A stretch of 26,777 nt of DNA. Origin: a virus. A program made the translations under genes and the position numbers. The notes under the pieces are model-generated. The model was not told where the DNA came from, made no database searches, and saw nothing but the letters and a program-made list of their open reading frames with translations. Shown here piece by piece: positions 6,870-13,048 of the stretch. Every line of letters begins with the position of its first letter. The stretch's first letter is position 1. The stretch covers positions 1 to 26,777 of IMG/VR virus record IMGVR_UViG_3300042484_001797; one strand, 5' to 3'.

Positions 6870-7263
6870 TTAGTTCTACCCCTTGTTTTAAGTCATCAAG
6901 TATAGATAACATTTTAGTTAGTTCTTCTTTTGTCATATTTTCAAAATCTAATGGCTTTACAGTATCTTCATCTACTCTGCCATTAATAGCAGTAGCACTG
7001 TAAAAAACATTATCTAATGTCCAATATGCTTTTCCTTCAGTTATTATTACCCTTAACATATTTTTTTGAATATGTTTTTGAGACTGAGTAATAATTTTTG
7101 GCTTATCAAATTTTTGTTTTGGAAGAACATCCTTAATCATTTCATAAACATCACTTTGTCTATGTTTATTTTTTTTCAAGAATGTTATTCTTTTTTTATT
7201 TGATACTTTAATTATAGACCAAGAAACAAACAATGTCAAGCCTATAAGTAATAAATATTCCAT
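6835..7263 (-). CDS. Membrane-anchored hypothetical protein, 142 aa
   Basis: An N-terminal membrane segment (EYLLLIGLTLFVSWSIIKVS) is followed by a basic region (NKKRITFLKKNKHR) and a soluble domain with strand pairs (MLRVIITEGKAYWTLDNVFY) and an acidic helix near the C-terminus. The topology is N-out/C-in by the positive-inside rule. AGGAAG lies about ten bases before the ATG. Its end overlaps the SLOG-like gene by 35 bases, suggesting coupled translation. I do not recognise the family. Confidence 0.6.
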   Translation of the reverse strand: MEYLLLIGLTLFVSWSIIKVSNKKRITFLKKNKHRQSDVYEMIKDVLPKQKFDKPKIITQSQKHIQKNMLRVIITEGKAYWTLDNVFYSATAINGRVDEDTVKPLDFENMTKEELTKMLSILDDLKQGVELNDSGSTGDQGI

Positions 7264-7269
7264 ATTTTA

Positions 7270-7638
7270 CTACTTCCTTAGATCAAATGCAGTTCCTTGC
7301 CAAACCTTTTCTACTTGCTTTTTTTCTCTTTCTACAATTGCACGACTCCATGAAAAACCTGCATCTCCACCCCAAGCATCCCACATAATTCTTCCATTAG
7401 ATGGAAACTCTGGGCCACTATAAAATCCCTTCCCCTTTTTATCTACTTCATGACGAGAAAAAAATGAATACATTCTTTTAACAGTACTAAGAGACATTGC
7501 TCTACCAGCAACTATATCTGTTGCTCTACCCCAGCCTACTGGAGTTCCAGCACCTGTTGCTTTACCGTCTTCTTTCCATTTTAAAGCACGACGAGCAGCA
7601 GCCTTCATACCAGCATTAGGAGTGTATGTATCAGCCAT
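7270..7638 (-). CDS. Conserved phage protein with head-protein-associated domain
   Basis: The 122-residue product starts at the ATG at 7638 (MADTYTPNAGMKAAARRALK). It contains TPVGWGRATDIVAGRAMSLS, then KRMYSFFSRHEVDKKG, FPSNGRIMWDAWGGDAGFSW. I recall this 'AARRAL-W ... G-x-A-R-h-x-x-G--LS--TV-RM-SFF-RHE-D ... G-I-WD-WGGD' block from tailed phages, sometimes fused to head-maturation or portal proteins, so a virion assembly role is plausible but not shown. The frame remains open upstream to a TTG at 7668, but this extension coincides with the end of the 36-aa gene. The ATG here lies within the preceding stop (ATGGCTGA), and GGGAT upstream is a poor ribosome site, so translation is probably coupled. 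Confidence 0.65.
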   Translation of the reverse strand: MADTYTPNAGMKAAARRALKWKEDGKATGAGTPVGWGRATDIVAGRAMSLSTVKRMYSFFSRHEVDKKGKGFYSGPEFPSNGRIMWDAWGGDAGFSWSRAIVEREKKQVEKVWQGTAFDLRK

Positions 7639-7741
7639 TTTTCTTATCCCTTTTTTGTTGCTTGGCAATACGCTTTTCTTTAAGATTCATCTTTGGCTCT
7701 TTTTTTGTATTAGCATTGCCTTTTTGTTCTTTATTTGCCAT
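7631..7741 (-). CDS. Tiny basic protein, 36 aa
   Basis: The product MANKEQKGNAN-TKKEPKMNLKEKRIAKQQK-RDKKNG is almost entirely Lys, Glu, Gln and Asn. AGGAG lies seven bases before the ATG at 7741, the best ribosome site in this cluster, and both ends overlap neighbours: the stop TGA lies inside the next gene's first codons, and the ATG lies in the end of the 52-aa gene. Very short basic proteins in such positions occur in other phages; the role is unknown (nucleic-acid or scaffold binding are guesses). Confidence 0.65.
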   Translation of the reverse strand: MANKEQKGNANTKKEPKMNLKEKRIAKQQKRDKKNG

Positions 7742-7889
7742 TGGTTACTCCTACCTTTGCCTTTGTGTGCGGACCAAGATCTGCTTTTACAGTTCCGTCT
7801 TTTCTTAAACGAACAATTCTGCCATTCTTAATTTGTAAAGAATTAAAAGCGTTGTTTTTAAAATAAGAACCTGAAGATCTATTAGCCAT
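7731..7889 (-). CDS. Small conserved hypothetical protein, 52 aa
   Basis: The 52-residue product begins MANRSSGSYFKNNAFNSLQI and contains KNGRIVRLRKDGTVKADLGP. It is basic, with a likely beta hairpin in the R-I-V-R-L-R-K-D-G-T-V stretch. The start is in a TAATG overlap with the stop of the 316-aa protein and the end overlaps the 36-aa gene by 11 bases. This close coupling in a run of four genes supports a real gene. Function is unknown. Confidence 0.65.
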   Translation of the reverse strand: MANRSSGSYFKNNAFNSLQIKNGRIVRLRKDGTVKADLGPHTKAKVGVTNGK

Positions 7890-8839
7890 TATTTTTCAAA
7901 CCTTAAAGGATTAAATGATCCATCCCAAATACTTTTTGTTGTAGATTGTGATTCTGACTTGTACGTGCCACCACGACGTTTGTATTCTTGAACTACCCAT
8001 GAATTAGCAACTGCAGATGGGTAAACATCAAATTTATCTTTTGCTGCTTGCACTACTGTTGCATATAACTTTGGATTAGATGGTGTTGATCCACCTCTAC
8101 GAGGTTTAATAAACTCGCCATAGTTTGGTTCTTTTGCTTTTTCCATTTCATCATCCATATCTTGTGATTTTCCAACAGGAACACAGTTGGGAACCATACG
8201 GCCATTTTTATCTTTCATGCCACGTTGTTCATATCCAACCCAGCATTTCTTTTCCATATTATCCCACTTATCTTCTTCTTCATTATCTGAAGAATATGAT
8301 TTACTAATTTTTTCATTTAATTTTTCAACTTGAACATTATACATTTCTATTAAAGTTTTAGGGTCTGCTGTTGATGGAATTCCAGATCCATTAGAACCCA
8401 TTTCAACTACAAGATCTACTGATACAGATAGTGATTCAATTTTAATAACTTCAGACATGCGGTGATAAGAAACATAAGGTTTTTCTTTCCAGGCGCCATC
8501 TTCTTCTTCATATTCACGAACAATAACTGGCTTATCATTTTCCATGTATTCCATAGAGTATTCTGATCCTGGTAATCCAAGTAATCCTGGATTAGTCATT
8601 ACATATTCAACACGACCAACCATATTTTTATCATCTTCGCCCATATACATTACGAAGTCGCCTTCTTTAATTTCATTCATATTTTTTCCTATATTCCCTT
8701 CGGAACGATTAATTGCATAAATTTGTGCTGCTGCTTCGCCACGAGTTTGATGACAACCCATAACTTCATTTGTACCTTCTTTTAAAGCGGGATAGCCTGA
8801 ACAACCAAACGACCCTTTAGCACCTATACGATATGGCAT
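7889..8839 (-). CDS. Mosaic conserved phage protein, possible head-associated role
   Basis: The 316-residue product has several separate modules. Residues 1-46 hold two Cys and the GCHQTRGEAAAQIYAIN block, a short motif I recall at the N-terminus of many phage head-maturation proteins. Next comes a small barrel-like segment (KEGDFVMYMGEDDKNMVGRV), like the HVA1/TUDOR type. A middle region is acidic, followed by KKCWVGYEQRGMKDKNGRMV plus PNCVPVGK, and the C-terminal part (YATVVQAAKDKFDVYPSAVA then NSWVVQEYKRRGGTYK) resembles DUF5872. There is no protease motif. It lies at the head of a small gene group and is read from its own promoter with no leader (ATG six bases after the -10). Confidence 0.6.
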   Translation of the reverse strand: MPYRIGAKGSFGCSGYPALKEGTNEVMGCHQTRGEAAAQIYAINRSEGNIGKNMNEIKEGDFVMYMGEDDKNMVGRVEYVMTNPGLLGLPGSEYSMEYMENDKPVIVREYEEEDGAWKEKPYVSYHRMSEVIKIESLSVSVDLVVEMGSNGSGIPSTADPKTLIEMYNVQVEKLNEKISKSYSSDNEEEDKWDNMEKKCWVGYEQRGMKDKNGRMVPNCVPVGKSQDMDDEMEKAKEPNYGEFIKPRRGGSTPSNPKLYATVVQAAKDKFDVYPSAVANSWVVQEYKRRGGTYKSESQSTTKSIWDGSFNPLRFEK

Positions 8840-8845
8840 CTTAGT

Positions 8846-8854
8846 ATTATATCA
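8846..8854 (-). promoter_or_regulatory. Extended -10 promoter, leaderless start (TGA-TATAAT, six bases, ATG)
   Basis: On the minus strand TGATATAAT is followed by ACTAAG and the ATG at 8839. There is no ribosome binding site. The TGA of the extended -10 is also the stop codon of the gene upstream (8852). No -35 is seen. The layout predicts transcription starting at the A of the ATG. Confidence 0.75.
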
Positions 8855-9205
8855 GGTTTTAGGCCTATTGTAGGGTTTTGGCCTAGTAAGACGCTTAAGT
8901 TCTTCTATGGCCCATATTTCATTCTTGTTTAATTTTGCCATTTCAGACTTATCAAATGACTTTTCTGTAAGTGTAACTACTGGATCTTTTGATAAAAAAT
9001 CTATGTCTACATATCCTCTTTCCCACAAAAACAGTATTTCAGCATTAACGCTGTTTAAATGGTCATGATATAACTCTGGCATTAATTCTTTTATTTTTGG
9101 AGTAAAAGAATATAGCAATGAACCATCTTCAGAATCAACCCCTACCACCTCAAGTCCACCATCAAGTATTAACTTTTCAATGATTTCGTTTTCTTCGGAT
9201 GCCAT
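8852..9205 (-). CDS. Hypothetical conserved phage protein, 117 aa
   Basis: From the ATG at 9205 (MASEENEIIEKLILDGGLEV) the product has 117 residues, mostly helical: it contains FTPKIKELMPELYHDHLN, LFLWERGYVDIDFLSKDPVV and a C-terminal KNEIWAIEELKRL. The shape is a small helical/winged domain; I do not recognise a named family, although similar proteins occur in other phages. The start has GGAG six bases upstream, better than the first ATG at 9250, which would overlap thioredoxin by 17 bases and add a basic N-terminal stretch (MKKILKRIFNPDG); that longer start is possible. The stop TGA doubles as the start of the next gene's extended -10. Confidence 0.6.
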   Translation of the reverse strand: MASEENEIIEKLILDGGLEVVGVDSEDGSLLYSFTPKIKELMPELYHDHLNSVNAEILFLWERGYVDIDFLSKDPVVTLTEKSFDKSEMAKLNKNEIWAIEELKRLTRPKPYNRPKT

Positions 9206-9233
9206 TATTTCTCCATCTGGATTAAATATTCTT

Positions 9234-9494
9234 TTAAGTATTTTTTTCATGATTAATAAATTTAATTAAATCTTCTTTTGTTTGTGCTCCAGTTATACGA
9301 TTAATTTCTTTTTTATTTTCAAATAATATAAAAGTTGGAACTGACTTTACTTCAAATCTTTTAACAAGTAGTTGTTCGTAATCAGCATCTATCATTTGAA
9401 ATTGAAATCCTTCTTTTTTTAAATCTTCAACAATAGGACGAACCTTTTTACAAGGTCCACACCAATCTGCTGTAAAATAAAATACAGTTTTCAT
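9234..9494 (-). CDS. trxA: Thioredoxin
   Basis: This 86-residue protein has the complete thioredoxin core: strand V-F-Y-F, active site W11-C12-G13-P14-C15, and the cis-proline strand S-V-P53-T-F-I-L-F. It is a minimal version, lacking part of the N-terminal strand/helix found in the roughly 105-residue cellular protein. It reduces disulfides in the cytosol; in phages thioredoxins may serve ribonucleotide reductase or DNA polymerase (T7 borrows the host's), or protect against oxidants. No ribonucleotide reductase is visible here. It starts ATGA-coupled to the nuclease gene, giving a stable nuclease-thioredoxin pair in the operon. Confidence 0.92.
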   Translation of the reverse strand: MKTVFYFTADWCGPCKKVRPIVEDLKKEGFQFQMIDADYEQLLVKRFEVKSVPTFILFENKKEINRITGAQTKEDLIKFINHEKNT

Positions 9495-9898
9495 TTGCCA
9501 GACTTTGCTCTAGCCTTTTTTAATGCTTCAAAATCTTTAATTTTAGTTTCTCCAAGATATCCCCAAGCATAGCCATCATTAATCATCTTATCGTTTAATG
9601 ACTCTGTGTCGCCATTTACATATATCCAACCAAGGATACGACCATATTTTTCTGACGAGTTCATTTTTTCAGTTTTAATTACAACGGATTTAGCATCTTT
9701 AAGATATTTTTTTAAATAGTCTTTAGATTCAAGACCTAAAGCCTTTTCAACTTTATCAGTTGTGCGTGACTCTGGGGTATCAATACCAGCCAAACGTACA
9801 CGAGATGCAAACATAACATCAAAACCTAAATCAATAACAACATCAATAGTATCTCCATCAACAACATTCTTCACTTCTTTTACAAAATACTCATACAT
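9491..9898 (-). CDS. Staphylococcal-nuclease-like (thermonuclease) protein
   Basis: The 135-residue protein has the SNase OB-fold signature: VVDGDTIDV (residues 12-20), RVRLAGIDTPES (33-44) and KYGRILG (84-90). All three catalytic positions are present: R35, E43 and R87, with D40 for calcium. There is no signal peptide, unlike secreted SNases, so it should act inside the cell or in the virion, perhaps in host DNA breakdown, DNA recycling or repair. ATG at 9898 shares its A with the upstream stop; GGGAG lies ten bases before it. It is coupled to thioredoxin. Confidence in fold and active site is high, biological role is uncertain. Confidence 0.88.
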   Translation of the reverse strand: MYEYFVKEVKNVVDGDTIDVVIDLGFDVMFASRVRLAGIDTPESRTTDKVEKALGLESKDYLKKYLKDAKSVVIKTEKMNSSEKYGRILGWIYVNGDTESLNDKMINDGYAWGYLGETKIKDFEALKKARAKSGK

Positions 9899-10158
9899 TA
9901 GTTTGAACTCCCAATCGTTTTATTTTCTATTAATTTTTCACGCTCATCAATGACCTCTAACATAAAACTCATCATTTTTTGATATGAATCTGAATTATTC
10001 ATTATTTTATTGTAGTGATGACTACAAAACATTAGACTTCCAGACACTCCTTTAACGTTTACCATTGCTTGTGCCTGACATGTATCACAACGATCATTTG
10101 CATCTAATAAATATTTTTTTGCAACTACACTTGGATGATCTTTAACAATGCTACTCAT
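9898..10158 (-). CDS. DUF7455-type zinc-binding protein
   Basis: The 86-residue product from the ATG at 10158 (MSSIVKDHPSVVAKKYLLDA) contains DRCDTCQAQAMVNV and GSLMFCSHHYNKIM, i.e. C-x2-C and C-x-HH metal ligands. This is the pattern of DUF7455 proteins, small zinc-ribbon-like proteins widespread in actinobacteria and their phages and without known function. The frame is open up to an ATG at 10173, but that codon and the next two form the -10 hexamer: TATAAT ends six bases before 10158, so the longer start would lie in untranscribed promoter DNA. Its end shares a base with the nuclease start. Family confidence is good. Confidence 0.75.
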   Translation of the reverse strand: MSSIVKDHPSVVAKKYLLDANDRCDTCQAQAMVNVKGVSGSLMFCSHHYNKIMNNSDSYQKMMSFMLEVIDEREKLIENKTIGSSN

Positions 10159-10164
10159 AGTAAT

Positions 10165-10172
10165 ATTATACA
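10165..10172 (-). promoter_or_regulatory. -10 promoter, leaderless start (TG, TATAAT, six bases, ATG)
   Basis: On the minus strand TGTATAAT is followed by ATTACT and the ATG at 10158. There is no Shine-Dalgarno and no clear -35. The TG lies directly next to the hexamer instead of one base away. The distance matches the other leaderless starts in the window. Confidence 0.6.
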
Positions 10173-10173
10173 T

Positions 10174-10356
10174 CTACTTTCTGTTATCAGTTGAATAAAA
10201 TCCAGTACCGTTAAAAATTGCGCTTACATTAGAGTATACACGAACTAACGGCTTATTGCAAGTTTCACACTGATATCCTGGATCATTACTACTTATAGAT
10301 CTTTCCTTAACTACTCTAGTACCACAAGGCATACAATCATATTCGTACAGTGCCAT
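10174..10356 (-). CDS. FmdB-family zinc-ribbon protein
   Basis: The 60-residue protein begins MALYEYDCMPCGTRVVKERS and has CETCNKPLVRVYSNVSAIFN, then GTGFYSTD. It matches the FmdB/CxxC_CxxC_SSSS family in length and motif order: 'YEY-C--CG', 'C--C', 'R-SNVS-IF-GTGFYSTD', with four cysteines for one zinc. FmdB proteins were named as putative regulators of amidase/formamidase, but their role is unknown. AAAGGAG lies ahead of the start, somewhat far from the ATG. It ends just before the DUF7455 gene promoter and follows the 2OG oxygenase stop within two bases. Confidence 0.85.
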   Translation of the reverse strand: MALYEYDCMPCGTRVVKERSISSNDPGYQCETCNKPLVRVYSNVSAIFNGTGFYSTDNRK

Positions 10357-10358
10357 AA

Positions 10359-10958
10359 CTATCTATCTCTCCTTTCATGTAAAAAACATATTATGTTAAC
10401 CCTATCTCCATCAATAACCTCTTCTACCTCATGAGGTATATCTTCTGATCCAACAAAAGCAATTAATGTTCCTGGGTCTGGCTTTATTGTTAACTCTTGT
10501 TTTGGGAATACCACGTTTCCTCCAGAATAAGAATTTGTTAAATATAATATAACTGAGTAATCTTTGGAGTGTTTTTCATCATAGTTGTCAACGTGTAATG
10601 AATTTTTGCCACCACTTTTCATATGGCTATAAAAATATGATTTTAACATAAGATTTTTATTAAATAAGTTTGATGCAGTTTTTTCAATGTTAGTGAGTAG
10701 TCCTGTAAAAATATCAATTCCTATATTTATATCTTTATCTGGATACCTATTAGATACTTTTTGAAGACCACTAATGTCAAAACTTTCGTGTTCTCCCTTT
10801 CCGCTTCCAAGGCTAGCAAATATTCCAGGTTGATCGGACTCAACTAAATGGTTACCAGAAAATGTTGAAACCAAAAGGTCGCATGTTTCTGAAAATAAAA
10901 AATCTTTAATATAAAATATTTTATTTTTTAAAACCTGTACCTCTTTATTTAATTCCAT
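10359..10958 (-). CDS. 2-oxoglutarate / Fe(II)-dependent dioxygenase, prolyl-4-hydroxylase type
   Basis: This 199-residue protein has the double-stranded-helix motif set: HVDNYDEKH with H122-x-D124, SVILYLTNSYSGGNVVFP, then IPHEVEEV (H176, distal ligand) and DGDRVNI (R186, binds 2-oxoglutarate). Iron ligands and the oxoglutarate Arg are therefore all present. Enzymes of this kind hydroxylate proteins, nucleobases or small molecules; the substrate cannot be read. AGGAG lies five bases before the ATG, after a leader of about 65 bases with its own promoter (-35 TTGCCA, -10 TATAAT) and a palindrome at the predicted start of transcription. Phage 2OG oxygenases are common, often of unknown target. 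FmdB and DUF7455 follow downstream. Confidence 0.88.
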   Translation of the reverse strand: MELNKEVQVLKNKIFYIKDFLFSETCDLLVSTFSGNHLVESDQPGIFASLGSGKGEHESFDISGLQKVSNRYPDKDINIGIDIFTGLLTNIEKTASNLFNKNLMLKSYFYSHMKSGGKNSLHVDNYDEKHSKDYSVILYLTNSYSGGNVVFPKQELTIKPDPGTLIAFVGSEDIPHEVEEVIDGDRVNIICFLHERRDR

Positions 10959-11008
10959 CCATTCTCCTAATTCTAAAAGCAGTTTTTATAGTCATGCTTA
11001 GGACTAAA

Positions 11009-11027
11009 ATGTTGTTAATTACAACAT
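11009..11027. repeat. Perfect inverted repeat at predicted transcription start of 2OG gene
   Basis: ATGTTGT, five bases, ACAACAT (7-base arms). On the minus strand it begins four bases after the TATAAT hexamer at 11032-11037, so it would form a hairpin at the 5' end of the mRNA or serve as an operator. TTTT follows on the minus strand, leaving a weak terminator for the preceding hsp20 gene as an alternative. Confidence 0.55.
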
Positions 11028-11031
11028 ATCT

Positions 11032-11060
11032 ATTATATACTAATCGTTACTTTTTGGCAA
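11032..11060 (-). promoter_or_regulatory. Sigma-70-type promoter for the 2OG oxygenase gene
   Basis: TTGCCA, 17 bases, TATAAT on the minus strand (-35 at 11055-11060, -10 at 11032-11037). Five of six and six of six consensus positions. The -35 lies inside the last codons of hsp20 (stop at 11047). Leader of roughly 65 bases to the ATG at 10958, with an AGGAG site. Confidence 0.75.
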
Positions 11061-11478
11061 CTTTGATTACAATATCCTTTGGTTTCTTATCCTCTGGAAC
11101 AATGCGATCAATATCAATATGTAACATACCATCTTTCATTTCAGCACCAGTTACTTCCATATATTCACCAAGAGCAAAAGTACGAGTAAACTTTCTACCA
11201 GCAATGCCTTTATGAACAATTTCTGCATCTGTTACTTCAACAATTTCTCCTTTAATGATTAATGTTCCATTATCTACTGACACATTAATATCATCTTTAG
11301 AGAACCCAGCAACGGCTAAAGACAACTTGTATGTGTCTTCGTCTAATTTAAGAATGTCGTATGGCGGATATGCCTGACGAGTTGCTAGATTATGTACTGT
11401 ATTTAAACGGTCCAACTCACGGTTGAAACCAATAAAAAATGGATCCTTAAAAAGATCCAATGCAAATGAACTTACCAT
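11047..11478 (-). CDS. Small heat-shock protein (Hsp20 / alpha-crystallin domain)
   Basis: The 143-residue product has the IbpA-like arrangement: N-terminal region with FDPFFIGFNRELDRLN-like phenylalanines (KDPFFIGFNRELDRL), an alpha-crystallin domain from about residue 37 (YDILKLDEDTYKLSLAVAGF, then SKDDINVSVDNGTLIIKGE), the closing AEMKDGMLHIDI, and a C-terminal IVI anchor motif (KDIVIKVAKK). It should act as an ATP-independent holdase in the cytosol. AAGGAG lies seven to eight bases before the ATG. Its own promoter and a palindrome lie about 60 bases upstream, so heat- or stage-dependent expression is possible. Hsp20 genes occur in several aquatic phages. Confidence 0.92.
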   Translation of the reverse strand: MVSSFALDLFKDPFFIGFNRELDRLNTVHNLATRQAYPPYDILKLDEDTYKLSLAVAGFSKDDINVSVDNGTLIIKGEIVEVTDAEIVHKGIAGRKFTRTFALGEYMEVTGAEMKDGMLHIDIDRIVPEDKKPKDIVIKVAKK

Positions 11479-11507
11479 TTTATATCTCCTTTTCAGCGAG
11501 TTTCATT

Positions 11508-11534
11508 TTTGTACCCCCTTTTGGCAGGTACAAA
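11508..11534. repeat. Perfect inverted repeat at predicted transcription start of hsp20
   Basis: TTTGTACC, 11 bases, GGTACAAA (8-base perfect arms). On the minus strand it starts three bases after the TATAAT at 11538-11543, i.e. across the predicted start site. It is not followed by a T-tract in either direction, so an operator or 5'-end hairpin is more likely than a terminator. It does not resemble the CTTGAGT-type HAIR element. Confidence 0.65.
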
Positions 11535-11537
11535 TAT

Positions 11538-11546
11538 ATTATATCA
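11538..11546 (-). promoter_or_regulatory. Extended -10 promoter for hsp20
   Basis: TGATATAAT on the minus strand, a perfect TG-n-TATAAT. No good -35 at 17 bases (TTTCCT). It overlaps the stop region of the carbamoyltransferase gene (stop at 11549). The leader to the hsp20 ATG at 11478 is about 53 bases and carries the inverted repeat. Confidence 0.75.
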
Positions 11547-11548
11547 GA

Positions 11549-12967
11549 TTAGGACAGTATAGGAAAATTATATTGTTTTTGCCATTTTTCTATGTCTAAC
11601 TTATCATTTAATAATGGCTGTCCTTTAATATTTAAACTAGTATTAAGTAATACTGGAACTCCAGTAAGTGCGTGCCAATTAGATAAAACGGCATAAAGTC
11701 CAGGGTGCTGATTTTTATTTATTGTTTGTACTCTAGACGTACCATCTTTATGAACCACCGATGGTATTTTTTCTGGTTGTAAGCATTTAACTGCATATTG
11801 CATATAAGGAGAGTCAAAATCCATATCAAACCATTTATCTGCATATTCTTCTAATACTACTGGGGCAAAAGGCCTAAACATTTCTCTTTGTTTAATAAGA
11901 TTAACTTTGTCTTTAATATCTGGGTCTCTAGGATCTGCCAATATGCTTCTGTTTCCTAATGCTCTTGGTCCGTACTCTGCTCTACCAGATGCAACTGCAA
12001 CTACCTTATCTCTGATTAGATTAGTTATTATTTCATTTATTGGATATTCCCCACCTAAATTATGTCCAAGATATGGAGTTTTCCATTCAATATGTTTTCC
12101 ATATAGTGCTGCTGCTGCACCTAAAGATGATCCAGCATCTCCTGGGTTTGGCATAATCCAAACATCATCAAATATATCCCATAGCATAGTATTAGCAGAG
12201 CAGTTTAGTGCACAACCACCCATAAAAACTAATTCAGTTTTTCCAGTAATGGTTCTTGCCATTTTCATGAATTCCATAAGTCTAAGTTCATATACTTTTT
12301 GAACTGCTGCAGCAATATCAAACTTATCCTGTTCTGTTACCCAGCCCCAGTCAGTAATGCCTTTGTGAAAATTATATTTTTGTTTGTTGTGCTCTGGAAA
12401 ATAATCTCTTACTTTATTGTAATATTTGTTTGCATCCCCATAGGCTGCCATACCCATAAAAATATATTCTTCTTCGTTTGGTTTTAAGCCAACTAATTGT
12501 GTAAATGCAGAATAAAATAATCCAAAACTAACAGGATAGTTTTGTTTATATTTTAATTTAATTTTATTTCCTTCTCCAACCCAAATAGTAGAAGTATTGT
12601 ATTCACCAATTGAATCAAGAACAACAATAACCGCATCATTAAAACTACTAGTATAGTAGCCTGCTGCTGCATGTGAATAATGATGTTTAAAATATTTTAC
12701 TGGAAGGCTTATTGGAATTTTTGGTTTCCAGTCTCCAGCCCCGCCCTTTAAAATAAGCCTAGATCTTTTTAGTTGTGGTTTTTCATAATACGCAATATGT
12801 GTTGGTATTGCATAACTTAATGCATCTATAATAATTTTATCATTGTTATACCAGTCGTTTTTTTGCTTACTATATCTTTCGGCATGTCCAGCAAATAATA
12901 TTTGGCCATCTTTAATTAAAGATACTGATGCATCATGTGATGTTTCATTAATTCCTAATATAATCAT
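11549..12967 (-). CDS. Carbamoyltransferase, NodU/CmcH/TobZ type
   Basis: This 472-residue protein begins MIILGINETSHDASVSLIKD (H11 in the first ATPase-like strand) and has KYFKHHYSHAAAGYY (H95, H96, H99), the metal and carbamoyl-phosphate binding set of the Kae1-like domain. The C-terminal YrdC-like part is seen in GRAEYGPRALGNRSILADPR and in LNTSLNIKGQPL. Known family members transfer a carbamoyl group from carbamoyl phosphate to hydroxyls of sugars or antibiotics through a carbamoyl-adenylate. At 472 residues it is shorter than the usual 550-600. No ribosome site precedes the ATG; the 81 bases upstream are extremely AT-rich. Possible targets are the sugars added by the phage's glycosyltransferases. 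Confidence 0.88.
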   Translation of the reverse strand: MIILGINETSHDASVSLIKDGQILFAGHAERYSKQKNDWYNNDKIIIDALSYAIPTHIAYYEKPQLKRSRLILKGGAGDWKPKIPISLPVKYFKHHYSHAAAGYYTSSFNDAVIVVLDSIGEYNTSTIWVGEGNKIKLKYKQNYPVSFGLFYSAFTQLVGLKPNEEEYIFMGMAAYGDANKYYNKVRDYFPEHNKQKYNFHKGITDWGWVTEQDKFDIAAAVQKVYELRLMEFMKMARTITGKTELVFMGGCALNCSANTMLWDIFDDVWIMPNPGDAGSSLGAAAALYGKHIEWKTPYLGHNLGGEYPINEIITNLIRDKVVAVASGRAEYGPRALGNRSILADPRDPDIKDKVNLIKQREMFRPFAPVVLEEYADKWFDMDFDSPYMQYAVKCLQPEKIPSVVHKDGTSRVQTINKNQHPGLYAVLSNWHALTGVPVLLNTSLNIKGQPLLNDKLDIEKWQKQYNFPILS

Positions 12968-13048
12968 TAGTATATAAAATCATTTCTTTTTTTATTTTTT
13001 TTAATTTTTTTTAATAATATAAATATGGTATAAAAAAATATTTTCACT

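Noticed and set aside
7622-7831. Open + strand frames rich in Phe/Leu opposite the small-gene cluster.
   Set aside because: They are antisense to four overlapping, SD-supported minus-strand genes and have no supporting signals.
11508-11534. Inverted repeat near the hsp20 gene as a terminator for the carbamoyltransferase gene.
   Set aside because: No T-tract on either side; its position just after a -10 suits an operator or 5' hairpin better.
11508-11534. The same repeat as an HspR-type HAIR element.
   Set aside because: Arms (TTTGTACC) do not match CTTGAGT/ACTCAAG.
12969-12974. TATACT immediately upstream of the carbamoyltransferase ATG as its -10.
   Set aside because: Only one base separates it from the ATG, too close for a leaderless start; surrounding DNA is so AT-rich that such hexamers are expected.
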